Of a stretch of DNA of 64,000 nucleotides, positions 34,122 to 43,337 are shown one piece after another. A model generated the notes under the pieces. That model saw only the letters and a list, made by a program, of their open reading frames with translations, ran no database searches and was not told where the DNA came from. The position numbers and the translations under genes are program-made. How positions within the stretch are numbered: position 1 is the first letter of the stretch; every line of letters starts with the position of its first letter. Origin of the DNA: JAAYBF01 sp963715445. Its GTDB lineage: Bacteria > Actinomycetota > Thermoleophilia > Solirubrobacterales > Thermoleophilaceae. The stretch is from positions 558,001 through 622,000 of the forward strand of contig OY970240.1 in the NCBI GenBank assembly GCA_963715445.1, given 5' to 3'.

Positions 34122-34919
34122 TCAGGCGGTGGCGAGCGCGGCGGCGACGGCCTCGAGCTCGGCGGCGACGTCGCCGCCGAGCCTGACCGCCGCTCGGTCG
34201 TCGAGCGGCGTGGCTCCCTCGGTGACGATGGCCACCGTGCCGCCGCACGCGAGCGTCAGCTCCGGCAGCCCTGCTGCCGGGTGGACGGTCAGCGAGCTGC
34301 CGATGCAGATCATGAGATCGGCCTCGCGGGCGAGCCGCTCGGCCTCAGCCATCGCCTCGACGGGCAGCAGCTCTCCGAAGAGGACCACGTCGGGCTTGAG
34401 CGGTGCGATGCAGGCGGGGCACTCGGGCGCACCCTCATCGCCCTCCAGCAGGGCGACGACGCTCTCGATGCCCGTGCGGCCGCCGCACTCCATGCAGCGG
34501 CTCCACTCGATCGATCCGTGCAGCTCCACGAGCCGCTCGCTGCCGGCCGCGCGGTGCAGCCGGTCGATGTTCTGCGTGATCACTCCGCGGATGGCGCCGC
34601 GGCGCTCGAGCTCCGCCAGGATCTCGTGGGCGCGGTTGGGTCGCTTCTCTACGAGCGAGGCGAAGCGGTTCCCGTAGAAGCTCCAGAAGCGATCGGGGTC
34701 GCGCCGCCACGCGTCGATGTGGGCGACCTCCATCGGATCGACGTCGGCCCACATCCCGGTTCCCGGGCTGCGGAAGTCGGGGATGCCTGACGGGACCGAT
34801 ATCCCCGCGCCCGTCAACACGACCGCCCGCTCGCTCGCGGCGAGCAGCTCGGCGAGGGTCGCCGCGCCCTGCGGCGTGGCGACCCCCGGCCTGTCCTGCT
34901 GTGCTGCTGCCTGGCCCAT
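34122..34919 (-). CDS. Sir2-family NAD-dependent protein deacylase
   Basis: NAD-consuming lysine deacylase, 265 residues. NAD site: TGAGISVPSGIPDFRSPG (~40-57) and TQNIDRLH (~118). The catalytic His lies in VELHGSI (~135). The zinc ribbon is CMECGGRTG...CPAC, and a C-terminal IGSSLTVHPAAGLP completes it. The ATG at 34919 is the first start before the domain; the frame further upstream lies inside the neighbouring gene. It follows the beta-oxidation fusion gene by 16 bases on the same strand; bacterial sirtuins often activate acyl-CoA enzymes, which fits the context. Confidence 0.92.
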   Translation of the reverse strand: MGQAAAQQDRPGVATPQGAATLAELLAASERAVVLTGAGISVPSGIPDFRSPGTGMWADVDPMEVAHIDAWRRDPDRFWSFYGNRFASLVEKRPNRAHEILAELERRGAIRGVITQNIDRLHRAAGSERLVELHGSIEWSRCMECGGRTGIESVVALLEGDEGAPECPACIAPLKPDVVLFGELLPVEAMAEAERLAREADLMICIGSSLTVHPAAGLPELTLACGGTVAIVTEGATPLDDRAAVRLGGDVAAELEAVAAALATA

Positions 34920-34935
34920 CAGCGGGGCCTGAGCG

Positions 34936-36939
34936 CTACTTGCCCTGCCAGCGCGGCTCGCGCTTGCCGAGGAAGGCGCCGATGCCCTCCTTCGCGTCCT
35001 CGGTGGCGAACACGCCGGCGAATGCCTTCTTCTCCGCCTCGATGCCCTCGTCGAGATCGCCGGCGCCCGACACCTGCTTGATCTGCTCGACCGCGAGCGG
35101 CGCCTGCCCGGCGAGCTTGCGCGCCCACTGGATGGCCGTGTCGAACAGCTCGTGATCGGGCACCACGCGGTTCGCGAGGCCGAACTCGAAGGCGTCGCCG
35201 GCGGTGATGGCGTCACCCGTCAGGTTCATCTCGAGAGCCTTGTTCTCCCCCACGAGACGCGGCAGGCGCTGCGTTCCGCCGAAGCCCGGGATGATCCCGA
35301 GCTTGATCTCCGGCTGACCGAAGATCGCCGACTCGGCCGCGATGCGCACGTCGCACGCCATCGCCAGCTCGCAGCCGCCGCCGTAGGCGATCGCGTTGAT
35401 GGCGGCCACCGTGGAGACCCGGTTCGAGCCCAGGTCGCGCAGCAGCGCGTGACCGGAGTGGATCAGCTCGGCGCCCTGCGACTCGTCCATCTGCGTGAAC
35501 GCCTTGATGTCGGCGCCGGCCGAGAAGACGACCGGGATCGACGAGGCGATCACGAGCGCGCGCACCTCGCCCTCGCTCTTGATCTTCTCCCAGACCGCAC
35601 CGAGGTCCTTGATGACCTGCGGCGAGATCGCGTTCATCGGCGCGTTGGCGAGCCATGCGATGGCTACATCGCCACGCGTCTCGAGCTTGACCGTCTCGCG
35701 CTGATCGCCCTCGTCGGGCTGAGCCCAGGCGTAGAAGCCCTGGCCGGACTTGATCCCAAGCCGGCCCTGAGCAACCAGCCGCCGCAGCGTGACCGGCACG
35801 CCGAAGCGCTCCGAGCCGTGCTTCTCCTCGAGCTGCTCCATCTTCTCGAGCGCAACGTCGAGACCCTCGACGTCCGCCTTCCAGAAGGGCGGAAGCAGTC
35901 CGCGCCGGGGATCGAGCCCCGCACCGGCCATCAGGCCGAGGTCGATCTCGCGGACGGTCGAGACGCCCTCCTCGAGCACCAGCAGCGATTCGCGCAGCGC
36001 CTTCATCGTCCAGAGCTCGGAGAGCTCCTCAGCGTCCGCGTCACCCTCGCCCTCGACGTTCGGCTCGCCATTCGAGTAGAAGCCCTCGCCGCCGGTCTTC
36101 GCGCCCAGCTTGCCCTCATCGACGAGGCGCTTCATCGCCGCGGAGACGAAGAAGCGGTCGCCGTAGCTCTCGCGCAGGTGCTCGGCCACGTGGAGCACCG
36201 TGTCGAGGCCCAGCAGGTCGACCAGCATGAACGGCCCCATCGGAGCCACGTTGGCCCCGGCGACGCCCTCGTCCACCTTCTTGATCGAGAGGCCCTGCTC
36301 CTCCTGCGCCCGCCAGATCTCGCAGACGGAGGAGTTGAGGATGCGGTTCACGACGAAGCCGGGAACCTCGGCGCAGGTGATCGGCTGCTTCTTGATCGCC
36401 TGGGCGAAGTTCAGCGCCACGTCGACGGTCTCGCTCGAAGTCTCGTCGCCTACGACGATCTCGATCAGCGGCATGATCGACGCCGGGTAGAAGTAGTGGA
36501 AGCCGACGACCTTGTCGGGGCGCAGCGTCTCCTCGCCGATCTCGCTGATCGACAGCGAGGAGGTGTTGGAGGCGAGGATCGCGTGTCCCGGGGTGACGGC
36601 GTCGAGCTCGGCGAACACCTTCTGCTTGAGGCCGATGATCTCCGGGACAGCCTCGATTACGAAGTCGACGTCTCCGAAGCCCTCGTAGCTGGTCGTGCCC
36701 GTGATCCGGCCGACGATCTCGTCGACCTGGGCCGCTCCCTGCTCCTCGGTCAGCTTGCCCTTGTGCACGAGCTTCCCGACCTGGCCCTGAGTCACGTTGC
36801 GCGCCTCGGTCAGGCCTGCGTCGACGAGCTCCTGCTTGATGTCCTTGAGGACGACGGGGATGCCGGAGGCTGCGATGGTCTGGGCGATCTGGCCGCCCAT
36901 CGTGCCCGCGCCAACGACTGCAGCTTTGAATACGTACAT
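34936..36939 (-). CDS. Bifunctional 3-hydroxyacyl-CoA dehydrogenase / enoyl-CoA hydratase
   Basis: Two steps of fatty acid beta-oxidation in one 667-residue chain. The N-terminal NAD-binding HCDH domain (1-185) has VVGAGTMGGQIAQTIA. Two HCDH C-terminal domains follow (~190-385, with VNRILNSSVCEIW and LGIKSGQGFYAW). The enoyl-CoA hydratase/crotonase domain (~405-667) has INAIAYGGGCELAMACD and LGIIPGFGGTQRLPR. The domain order is the reverse of E. coli FadB and like that of archaeal and some actinobacterial fusions. The ATG has AAGGGAAGC upstream. A PadR gene and an acyl-CoA dehydrogenase gene precede it. Confidence 0.93.
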   Translation of the reverse strand: MYVFKAAVVGAGTMGGQIAQTIAASGIPVVLKDIKQELVDAGLTEARNVTQGQVGKLVHKGKLTEEQGAAQVDEIVGRITGTTSYEGFGDVDFVIEAVPEIIGLKQKVFAELDAVTPGHAILASNTSSLSISEIGEETLRPDKVVGFHYFYPASIMPLIEIVVGDETSSETVDVALNFAQAIKKQPITCAEVPGFVVNRILNSSVCEIWRAQEEQGLSIKKVDEGVAGANVAPMGPFMLVDLLGLDTVLHVAEHLRESYGDRFFVSAAMKRLVDEGKLGAKTGGEGFYSNGEPNVEGEGDADAEELSELWTMKALRESLLVLEEGVSTVREIDLGLMAGAGLDPRRGLLPPFWKADVEGLDVALEKMEQLEEKHGSERFGVPVTLRRLVAQGRLGIKSGQGFYAWAQPDEGDQRETVKLETRGDVAIAWLANAPMNAISPQVIKDLGAVWEKIKSEGEVRALVIASSIPVVFSAGADIKAFTQMDESQGAELIHSGHALLRDLGSNRVSTVAAINAIAYGGGCELAMACDVRIAAESAIFGQPEIKLGIIPGFGGTQRLPRLVGENKALEMNLTGDAITAGDAFEFGLANRVVPDHELFDTAIQWARKLAGQAPLAVEQIKQVSGAGDLDEGIEAEKKAFAGVFATEDAKEGIGAFLGKREPRWQGK

Positions 36940-36983
36940 GCTTCCCTTCGGTTGCTTGGCGGCGGCGGAGGCTATCGGCTCGG

Positions 36984-37457
36984 CTAGCCGTAGACCTCCG
37001 CGACGATCTCCTCGATCGAATGGGCCACCGACTCCAGAAACGGCCTCACCTCCGAGACGAGGCGCCGATACTCCGCACGCCCCGCCCTGGTGATCGAGTA
37101 GAAGCGCCGCGTGCGGCGCTCGGGATGCTCCCACTGGCCCTCGATCAGCCCCTGCTTCTCGAGGCGGCGCAGCAGCGGGTACATCGTATTCGGGTTGACC
37201 GAGAGGACGCCCTCGGTCATCCCCGCGATCCGCTCCATCAGCTGGTTGCCGTACGAGGGCCCCTGAGCGATCAGGTGCAGGACCAGCAGCGGCAGCACCT
37301 CGCGTCGGCGCAGCTCGCCGGAGAACGGGTCCTGGCCTCGCGACGCGCGCGAGGACGGTTCCCCGCCGGGCGGCTCGGGGACGCCTCCGGCGTGCGCCAC
37401 GGCCTTGCGGGCGGCCGCGCGGCTTCGCTCTCGCTTCGTCCCTTCCGTGGCCGCCAC
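36984..37457 (-). CDS. PadR-family transcriptional regulator
   Basis: 157 residues. After a basic, disordered N-terminus (~1-45) comes the PadR winged helix: VLPLLVLHLIAQGPSYGNQL, then VNPNTMYPLLRRLEKQGLIE and the wing RRTRRFYSITRAGRAEYRRL. A short C-terminal helix serves dimerisation. PadR repressors usually sense small phenolic or lipid-like ligands and control neighbouring genes, here plausibly the flanking beta-oxidation genes. The GTG start is preceded by AGGA at nine bases. An overlapping ATG in another frame gives no family similarity. Confidence 0.88.
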   Translation of the reverse strand: MAATEGTKRERSRAAARKAVAHAGGVPEPPGGEPSSRASRGQDPFSGELRRREVLPLLVLHLIAQGPSYGNQLMERIAGMTEGVLSVNPNTMYPLLRRLEKQGLIEGQWEHPERRTRRFYSITRAGRAEYRRLVSEVRPFLESVAHSIEEIVAEVYG

Positions 37458-37511
37458 TGGTCCATCCTGACACGCGGCCCATCGTCGGGCGCGGGAACCG
37501 GGGCAGAAAGC

Positions 37512-37539
37512 GGAAGGGCCGCCCTGAGGCGGCCCTTCC
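37512..37539 (-). terminator. Strong hairpin terminator after the acyl-CoA dehydrogenase gene
   Basis: GGAAGGGCCGCC pairs perfectly (12 bp) with GGCGGCCCTTCC across a four-base loop, followed on the minus strand by GCTTTC. It lies 22 bases past the acyl-CoA dehydrogenase stop and upstream of the PadR gene. Confidence 0.8.
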
Positions 37540-37561
37540 GGGTACTGCGTGAGCCCTAGGG

Positions 37562-38737
<1,176 letters not shown>

Positions 38738-38869
38738 TGGCACTCCTTGAAGTCGTGAGGTTCTCTCGGCGGCGTTTCGGGGGCCGGATGCGGGCTTCAG
38801 CGCCCGATTGATTCGTCAGTCAACCCCACAGCAGCGTACCTGAAGGTGGCGATCCGTGCCACCGACTGG

Positions 38870-39007
38870 CTATCCGGCCAGTAGACGGACCACGACGTAG
38901 ATGCCGCCGCCGATCCCCAGGAGGGAGAAGAACAGCAGGCCGACCTGGTCCGGGTAGAGCATCGGACGGCCCGGAGCCATCGAGCGCCGGCGCAGGCGTC
39001 GCCACAT
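38870..39007 (-). CDS. Small single-span membrane protein (45 aa)
   Basis: A 46-codon frame starts with a basic N-terminus (WRRLRRRSMAPGRP) and ends with one hydrophobic helix (GLLFFSLLGIGGGIYVVVRLL). The charge distribution predicts a cytoplasmic N-terminus. A TAGAGT hexamer ends eight bases before the ATG, matching the leaderless pattern of neighbouring genes, which raises confidence in so short a gene. Transcribed divergently from the next small gene. No family recognised. Confidence 0.5.
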   Translation of the reverse strand: MWRRLRRRSMAPGRPMLYPDQVGLLFFSLLGIGGGIYVVVRLLAG

Positions 39008-39015
39008 GGCGTGAC

Positions 39016-39021
39016 ACTCTA
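39016..39021 (-). promoter_or_regulatory. -10 element TAGAGT of the 45-aa membrane protein gene
   Basis: TAGAGT ends eight bases before the ATG. Confidence 0.35.
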
Positions 39022-39026
39022 GGGAG

Positions 39027-39464
39027 GTGGAGATCGACTTCGGGACGGTCGTGATCGTCGTCGCCGCGATAGCCGGCGTCCTCGCCTGCCTGAGCTTCGT
39101 CGGCAGCGGTCGGAGCTACGAGCGGATCGGGCGCTCGGGGCTCTCCCTAGACGACTCCCCAGCCCTCCGCGACGGCCCTCCGCCGGGCACGCCGGAGTAC
39201 GACGCCGAGGCGAGAGCAGAGGTCCTCCAGATGCTCGAGGCCAAGTCCGCGCGGCTTCAGGCGCGCGGAGAGCCCGCGCTCGACATCGAGGCCGAGGCCG
39301 AGCGATTGACCGCTCCCCCGCACGCCGCCGACGAGGGCCTGCGCCAGGAGGTGCGCAGCCTCGTGGAGGCAGCCAACGAGCGGCGGGCTCGTCGCGGCGA
39401 GCCGCCGCTCGACGTGGAGCCGGAAGTGGACCGCCGGCTGCGCGAGCTCGGCGGCGGGCAATAG
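39027..39464 (+). CDS. Membrane-anchored hypothetical protein with a duplicated motif
   Basis: 145 residues. One N-terminal membrane helix (VVIVVAAIAGVLACLSFVG). The cytoplasmic part contains two related segments of about 32 residues: EVLQMLEAKSARLQARGEP...DIEAEAERL (~68-98) and EVRSLVEAANERRARRGEP...DVEPEVDRRL (~110-141), a clear internal duplication of an amphipathic helix plus a GEP turn. A GTG start is used with AGGGAG directly before it, too close for normal spacing. Function unknown. Confidence 0.6.
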   Translation: MEIDFGTVVIVVAAIAGVLACLSFVGSGRSYERIGRSGLSLDDSPALRDGPPPGTPEYDAEARAEVLQMLEAKSARLQARGEPALDIEAEAERLTAPPHAADEGLRQEVRSLVEAANERRARRGEPPLDVEPEVDRRLRELGGGQ

Positions 39465-39533
39465 CTCCCTCCCCGCCCGGCGGCAGCGCGACCGGCCTCG
39501 TATCCGCCCGGGGATTCGGGTATACGTAGCCAC

Positions 39534-39899
39534 ATGGCGGACGGAAGACGCTTCGAGATCGACGAGCTCCTGGTTCGCCCGGGGACCTACTTCAACCCTC
39601 AGACCGAGGTGCTGGTCGTCGTGGACGACTCCTCCTCGATGGACAACGAGATCTTCGCCCTCGAGGAGTTCGAGGGCGCCGACTGGGTGCTGATCGCAGA
39701 CGACCCGCCGGTCGACGAGGCTCGCCGCGACGAGCTGCTCGAGACCTTCCAGGCCACCTACCACGGCGGCGACGGGCGCCAGACGCGCGCCTTGGAGGAT
39801 CCGGACGGCCACGACGACACCGTCGACGAGGAGGAGAAGCGCCGCGAGACCGTCGAGCCCGACGACGACGGTGACACCCCCGCGCCTCTCGACGGGTAG
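39534..39899 (+). CDS. Acidic hypothetical protein
   Basis: 121 residues. The first 70 look folded (FEIDELLVRPGTYFNPQTEV, then LVVVDDSSSMD and EFEGADWVLIADD). The C-terminal 50 are disordered and very acidic (DTVDEEEKRRETVEPDDDGD). The DDSSSMD segment resembles the start of a von Willebrand MIDAS motif, but the rest of a VWA domain is absent. The ATG is preceded by TATACG at seven bases. It lies upstream of the Ca2+/H+ exchanger gene. Confidence 0.55.
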   Translation: MADGRRFEIDELLVRPGTYFNPQTEVLVVVDDSSSMDNEIFALEEFEGADWVLIADDPPVDEARRDELLETFQATYHGGDGRQTRALEDPDGHDDTVDEEEKRRETVEPDDDGDTPAPLDG

Positions 39900-39915
39900 G
39901 CGCCCCGCCAGCCTG

Positions 39916-39921
39916 TAGGTT
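39916..39921 (+). promoter_or_regulatory. -10 element TAGGTT of the Ca2+/H+ exchanger gene
   Basis: TAGGTT ends seven bases before the ATG; no Shine-Dalgarno is present, fitting a leaderless mRNA. Confidence 0.45.
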
Positions 39922-39928
39922 CCGCCCC

Positions 39929-41011
39929 ATGCGGCCCGTCTACTACCTCGCCGTCTTCATCCCGACGGCCGTCATCCTCGAGCTGTCGCACGCCTCGCCG
40001 GTGCTCATATTCACCGCTGCCGCGCTCGGGGTAATCCCGACCGCCGCGGTGATGGGCCAGGCGACCGAGCACATAGCCGCCAAGTCCGGGCCGGGGATCG
40101 GCGGCTTCCTCAACGTGACCTTCGGCAACGCCCCGGAGCTGATCATCGCCTTCTTCGCGCTGAAGGAGGGGCTCCAGGAGGTCGTGAAGGCCTCGATCGT
40201 CGGATCGATCGTGGGCAACATCCTGCTGGTGCTGGGCGCGGCGATGCTCGTCGGCGGCCTCAAGAGGGAGAAGCAGACCTTCAACCGAACGGCGGCCACC
40301 GCGCAGTCGGCGATGCTCCTCCTGGCGCTGACGGCGCTCATCATGCCCGCCGTCTTCCAGCTGATCCACGGCGGAGGCCTCCCCTCGGTGGGCGACGAGC
40401 GGGTCGACTTCGGATCCGACCTCGAGACGCTCTCGCTCGGCGTCGCGCTGGTCCTGATGGTCACCTACGCGGCGGGTCTGCTCTTCTCCCTGCGAACGCA
40501 TCGCCAGGTCTTCAACCCCTACGGCGAGGAGGAGCACTCCCACGACGAGGGGTGGTCGGTCAAGAAGTCGCTGATCCTGCTCGCCATCTCAGCCCTGCTG
40601 GTGGGAGTCATGTCAGAGGTGCTCGTGGGGTCGATCAGCGAGGCCTCGCACGAGATCGGGCTGTCTGAGTTCTTCGTCGGCGTGTTCGTGGTGGCGATCG
40701 TCGGCAACGCGGCCGAGCACTGGGTCGCCGTGCTGGTGGCCGCGAAGGACAAGATGGACCTGGCCGTTGGCATCGCAATCGGCTCGAGCGCCCAGATCGC
40801 GCTCTTCGTTGCGCCGGTGCTGGTGCTGCTGTCGTTCTTCGTGGGACCGGCCCCGATGGCGCTCGTCTTCAACGGATACGAGCTCGGCGGGCTGCTGTTC
40901 GCCGTGCTGATCGCCAACTTCCTGACCCAGGACGGCGAGTCGAACTGGTTCGAGGGCGTGCAGCTCCTCTCCCTCTACGCCGTCCTAGGCATCGTCTTCT
41001 TCCTCGCCTAA
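39929..41011 (+). CDS. Calcium/proton exchanger (CaCA family, Cax type)
   Basis: Integral membrane antiporter of 360 residues with about 11 hydrophobic segments. The two ion-binding alpha repeats are visible: GGFLNVTFGNAPELIIAFFA (~65-85) and VGNAAEHWVAVLVAA (~255). A short acidic/His loop (YGEEEHSHDEG, ~198) separates the halves. The length and both GNAxE motifs match Cax/ChaA exchangers that expel cytosolic calcium using the proton gradient. The ATG follows TAGGTT by seven bases. Confidence 0.92.
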   Translation: MRPVYYLAVFIPTAVILELSHASPVLIFTAAALGVIPTAAVMGQATEHIAAKSGPGIGGFLNVTFGNAPELIIAFFALKEGLQEVVKASIVGSIVGNILLVLGAAMLVGGLKREKQTFNRTAATAQSAMLLLALTALIMPAVFQLIHGGGLPSVGDERVDFGSDLETLSLGVALVLMVTYAAGLLFSLRTHRQVFNPYGEEEHSHDEGWSVKKSLILLAISALLVGVMSEVLVGSISEASHEIGLSEFFVGVFVVAIVGNAAEHWVAVLVAAKDKMDLAVGIAIGSSAQIALFVAPVLVLLSFFVGPAPMALVFNGYELGGLLFAVLIANFLTQDGESNWFEGVQLLSLYAVLGIVFFLA

Positions 41012-41046
41012 CCACTAACGCCTCACCTAGCCGTCATAGGGGTTGG

Positions 41047-41118
41047 CTGGCAAGGAAGCAGGCCCCGTGGCGTGCGCCAGCACGCGAGGGGCCGATGACA
41101 CCGCCAGGCGAGTCCTAT
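41047..41118 (-). repeat. 72-bp structured repeat, copy B (after terC)
   Basis: It matches 11375-11446. The central hairpin GCGTGC-GCCA-GCACGC changes a T-A pair of copy A to C-G, and an outer stem GGCCCC / GGGGCC replaces a weaker stem of copy A. It ends five bases before the terC stop codon on the minus strand. A further hairpin, AGTCCTA-TGGCGC-TAGGACT, spans that stop. Confidence 0.6.
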
Positions 41119-41122
41119 GGCG

Positions 41123-42085
41123 CTAGGACTCGGTGCGCTGGGCGCGCTCTGCTCGCTTGGCTTCTGAGTCCGGATCGCGGCGGTCGGCGAGGAGCGAAGC
41201 GGTGATGCCGACCGTGAAGAGGAAGGCGATCATCGCGAGGCTGGCAAGCGGGCCGATGTGGACGACGTCCTCGATCAGCAGCTTGACGCCGACCAGCCCG
41301 AGCACCACGGCGATCGTCTCGTCGAGGTAGCGGAAGCGGCGGATGAGGCCCTCCACGAGCACGAACAGCGCCCGCAGGCCGAGCAGCGCGAAGACGTTGC
41401 CCATCCAGATCAGCACCGGCTCGCGGGTGATCGCGAACGCCGCGGGGATCGAGTCGATCGCGAAGGCGATGTCGGCGAAGACGACCGCCGCGAGGCAGAG
41501 GAAGAGCGGGGTCGCGTAGCGCTTGGAGTCGAGGACCACGAACCAGCGCGGGCCGTGGAGCTCGTTCGTGACCGGGTAGAAGCGCCTCACCAGCCGCACC
41601 ATCAGGTTGCGATCCGGGTCCACGTTCTCGTCGACCCCCTGGAAGATCCGGTAGGCGAGGACCAGCAGCGCCACGCCGAGCAGGTACACGACGAAGTGGA
41701 ACTGCTCGATCAGCGTGATCCCGGCCAGGATGAAGACGCCGCGCAGCACCAGCGCCGCCACGATCCCCCAGAAGAGCAGCCCCGGCCTGCGCTCGTACGG
41801 GATGGCGAAGTACGAGAACAGCAGCAGGAACACGAAAAGGTTGTCGAGCGAGAGCGAGCGCTCGATCAGGTAGACCGTCGTGTAGAGAACGGCGTCCTCG
41901 CCGCCGTAGACGGCCCAGACCACGAGCCCGACCGCCAGGCTGAGCACGAGCCAGCCGATCGACCACTTGACGGCCTCGGCGAAGTCGGGCTCCCGCCCAC
42001 GCGCGAAGAACTTGAGGTCGATCCAGAGGAAGAGCAGCAGCGCCGCGACGAGCGCCGCCCAGGGGGCTATGTCCTCGAGGATCAT
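41123..42085 (-). CDS. TerC/Alx-family integral membrane protein
   Basis: 320 residues with about nine membrane segments. Diagnostic motifs are IERSLSLDNLFVFLLLFSYF (~75-94) and FADIAFAIDSIPAAFAI (~205-221), whose acidic residues bind metal. TerC/Alx proteins export or meter manganese and support metalation of secreted proteins. The C-terminal tail is charged and cytoplasmic. A TAGCGT hexamer lies nine bases before the ATG. The upstream gap is too short (46 bases) for a manganese yybP-ykoY riboswitch. Confidence 0.92.
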   Translation of the reverse strand: MILEDIAPWAALVAALLLFLWIDLKFFARGREPDFAEAVKWSIGWLVLSLAVGLVVWAVYGGEDAVLYTTVYLIERSLSLDNLFVFLLLFSYFAIPYERRPGLLFWGIVAALVLRGVFILAGITLIEQFHFVVYLLGVALLVLAYRIFQGVDENVDPDRNLMVRLVRRFYPVTNELHGPRWFVVLDSKRYATPLFLCLAAVVFADIAFAIDSIPAAFAITREPVLIWMGNVFALLGLRALFVLVEGLIRRFRYLDETIAVVLGLVGVKLLIEDVVHIGPLASLAMIAFLFTVGITASLLADRRDPDSEAKRAERAQRTES

Positions 42086-42094
42086 GGCGGCGAG

Positions 42095-42100
42095 ACGCTA
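42095..42100 (-). promoter_or_regulatory. -10 element TAGCGT of terC-like gene
   Basis: TAGCGT ends nine bases before the ATG. Confidence 0.35.
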
Positions 42101-42131
42101 CCCGTCTGAACCGAGCACCGGCAGCAAGGCG

Positions 42132-43247
42132 CTAGCGAAGCAGCTTGCTGCAGGCCGTGATCGCGTCGCCGTCCTCGGGCTCGGCCTTGTCCAGGCACTC
42201 GCCGTAGAGCCGGAAGCGCTCGGCCGCGTCGCTCTCGGCCGCATCGCCCGAGTCGGTGTCCGGCGGCGGCGCGGTACCCGAGCCCTCGTCGCTCCCGGAG
42301 CCCCCGAGGAGGTCGGCGCCGGAGAAGGCGCCGAGGCTGCCGAGCTGGTTCGTGAGGTCGGAGATCGGGCTCGACCGCTCGGGCGCCTCCACGCGCTGCT
42401 CGCCGCCCACGTTCTCGATCTGGGTCGAGAAGCGGATGGTCGCCCTCGTGATCCCACCCACGTCCGCTCGGCTCTCCTCAGGCACCCTCAGCTCGACTCG
42501 CGTGGAGATGCGCCGGACGAGATCGTCCTCCTTGCCCACGTAGACGTCGAACGATGGCGCCTCCATGGCGCGCGTCAGGCGGGCGATGTCCTGCTCGCCA
42601 AGCGGCTTGGCTCCACCGGCGGCTCCGGGCAGCGACGTGCCCGAGCGCTTGAGCAGCTTGTTGAGGTCGCCGAGCAGCGCCTCGACGTCGAGCTTGCCCG
42701 TGATGTGGCGAGTGGCGACGCCGCCGACCTCCTCCTCACCCTCGAGCGATGCGTCGACGACCCACTTGCGGGGGTCGAGGCCCAGCTCGCGCAGAGAGCC
42801 GTCGGCGTTCTCGTCGCCACCCGCGAGCCGGCGGTTGGCCCGCGCGACATCGGCTTGGGGCTGCTCGTAGTAGGAGTTCGCGAACTTCAGGAACGCCCGA
42901 TCGCCGGTCGAGAGGAAGCCCGCCTGGATCGTCTGCCCGGAGTCCTGCGCGTCGATCGAGACGTCCAGGTCGAGCTTGGGCAGCGTGTCCTTGGAGTTGA
43001 TGTAAGGACCCTCTGCCCGGATCCGCACCGGGCGCTCGAACCCGGCCAGGCCGTCGATCTCCATCTGGAGGTCCATCGCCACGTCGGCGCTCGGGATCGA
43101 CTGCCGGAAGGACTTGTCGAGCAGCGCCTCCGCGTCGTCCCCGCCGCCGTCTCCGCCGCATGCGCCGAGGGCCAGCGCCAGGGCGGCCACGACCGCGGCC
43201 AGGAGGATGGTGCTCACACGCTGTCGAATGGGATATCTGGAAGTCAC
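42132..43247 (-). CDS. Lipoprotein, LppX/LprG-like (paralogue A)
   Basis: 371 residues from the GTG at 43247. The signal peptide ends in the lipobox LALGAC (Cys ~29), so it is lipid-anchored outside the membrane. The body has FRQSIPSADVAMDLQMEIDG, LPKLDLDVSIDAQDSGQTIQ, YYEQPQADVARANRR, LRELGLDPRKWVVDASLEG and a late beta-rich part (ITRATIRFSTQIENVG). It resembles the half-barrel lipid-carrier lipoproteins LppX/LprG of mycobacteria. An Asp/Ser/Pro-rich tail ends in a short Cys-containing helix. A paralogue lies at 53912. Confidence 0.75.
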   Translation of the reverse strand: MTSRYPIRQRVSTILLAAVVAALALALGACGGDGGGDDAEALLDKSFRQSIPSADVAMDLQMEIDGLAGFERPVRIRAEGPYINSKDTLPKLDLDVSIDAQDSGQTIQAGFLSTGDRAFLKFANSYYEQPQADVARANRRLAGGDENADGSLRELGLDPRKWVVDASLEGEEEVGGVATRHITGKLDVEALLGDLNKLLKRSGTSLPGAAGGAKPLGEQDIARLTRAMEAPSFDVYVGKEDDLVRRISTRVELRVPEESRADVGGITRATIRFSTQIENVGGEQRVEAPERSSPISDLTNQLGSLGAFSGADLLGGSGSDEGSGTAPPPDTDSGDAAESDAAERFRLYGECLDKAEPEDGDAITACSKLLR

Positions 43248-43337
43248 GCAGGGCACCGTCGGGAACGGATGGCGCAGCCTAGCGGGGGATCGGCCCCGAG
43301 CACGCAACTTCCCGGCGCCGCACAGGTTGGAGTGGAG

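Noticed and set aside
39534..39899. VWA domain suggested by the DDSSSMD motif
   Set aside because: The remaining MIDAS residues and the Rossmann-like length are missing; the C-terminal part is a disordered acidic tail.
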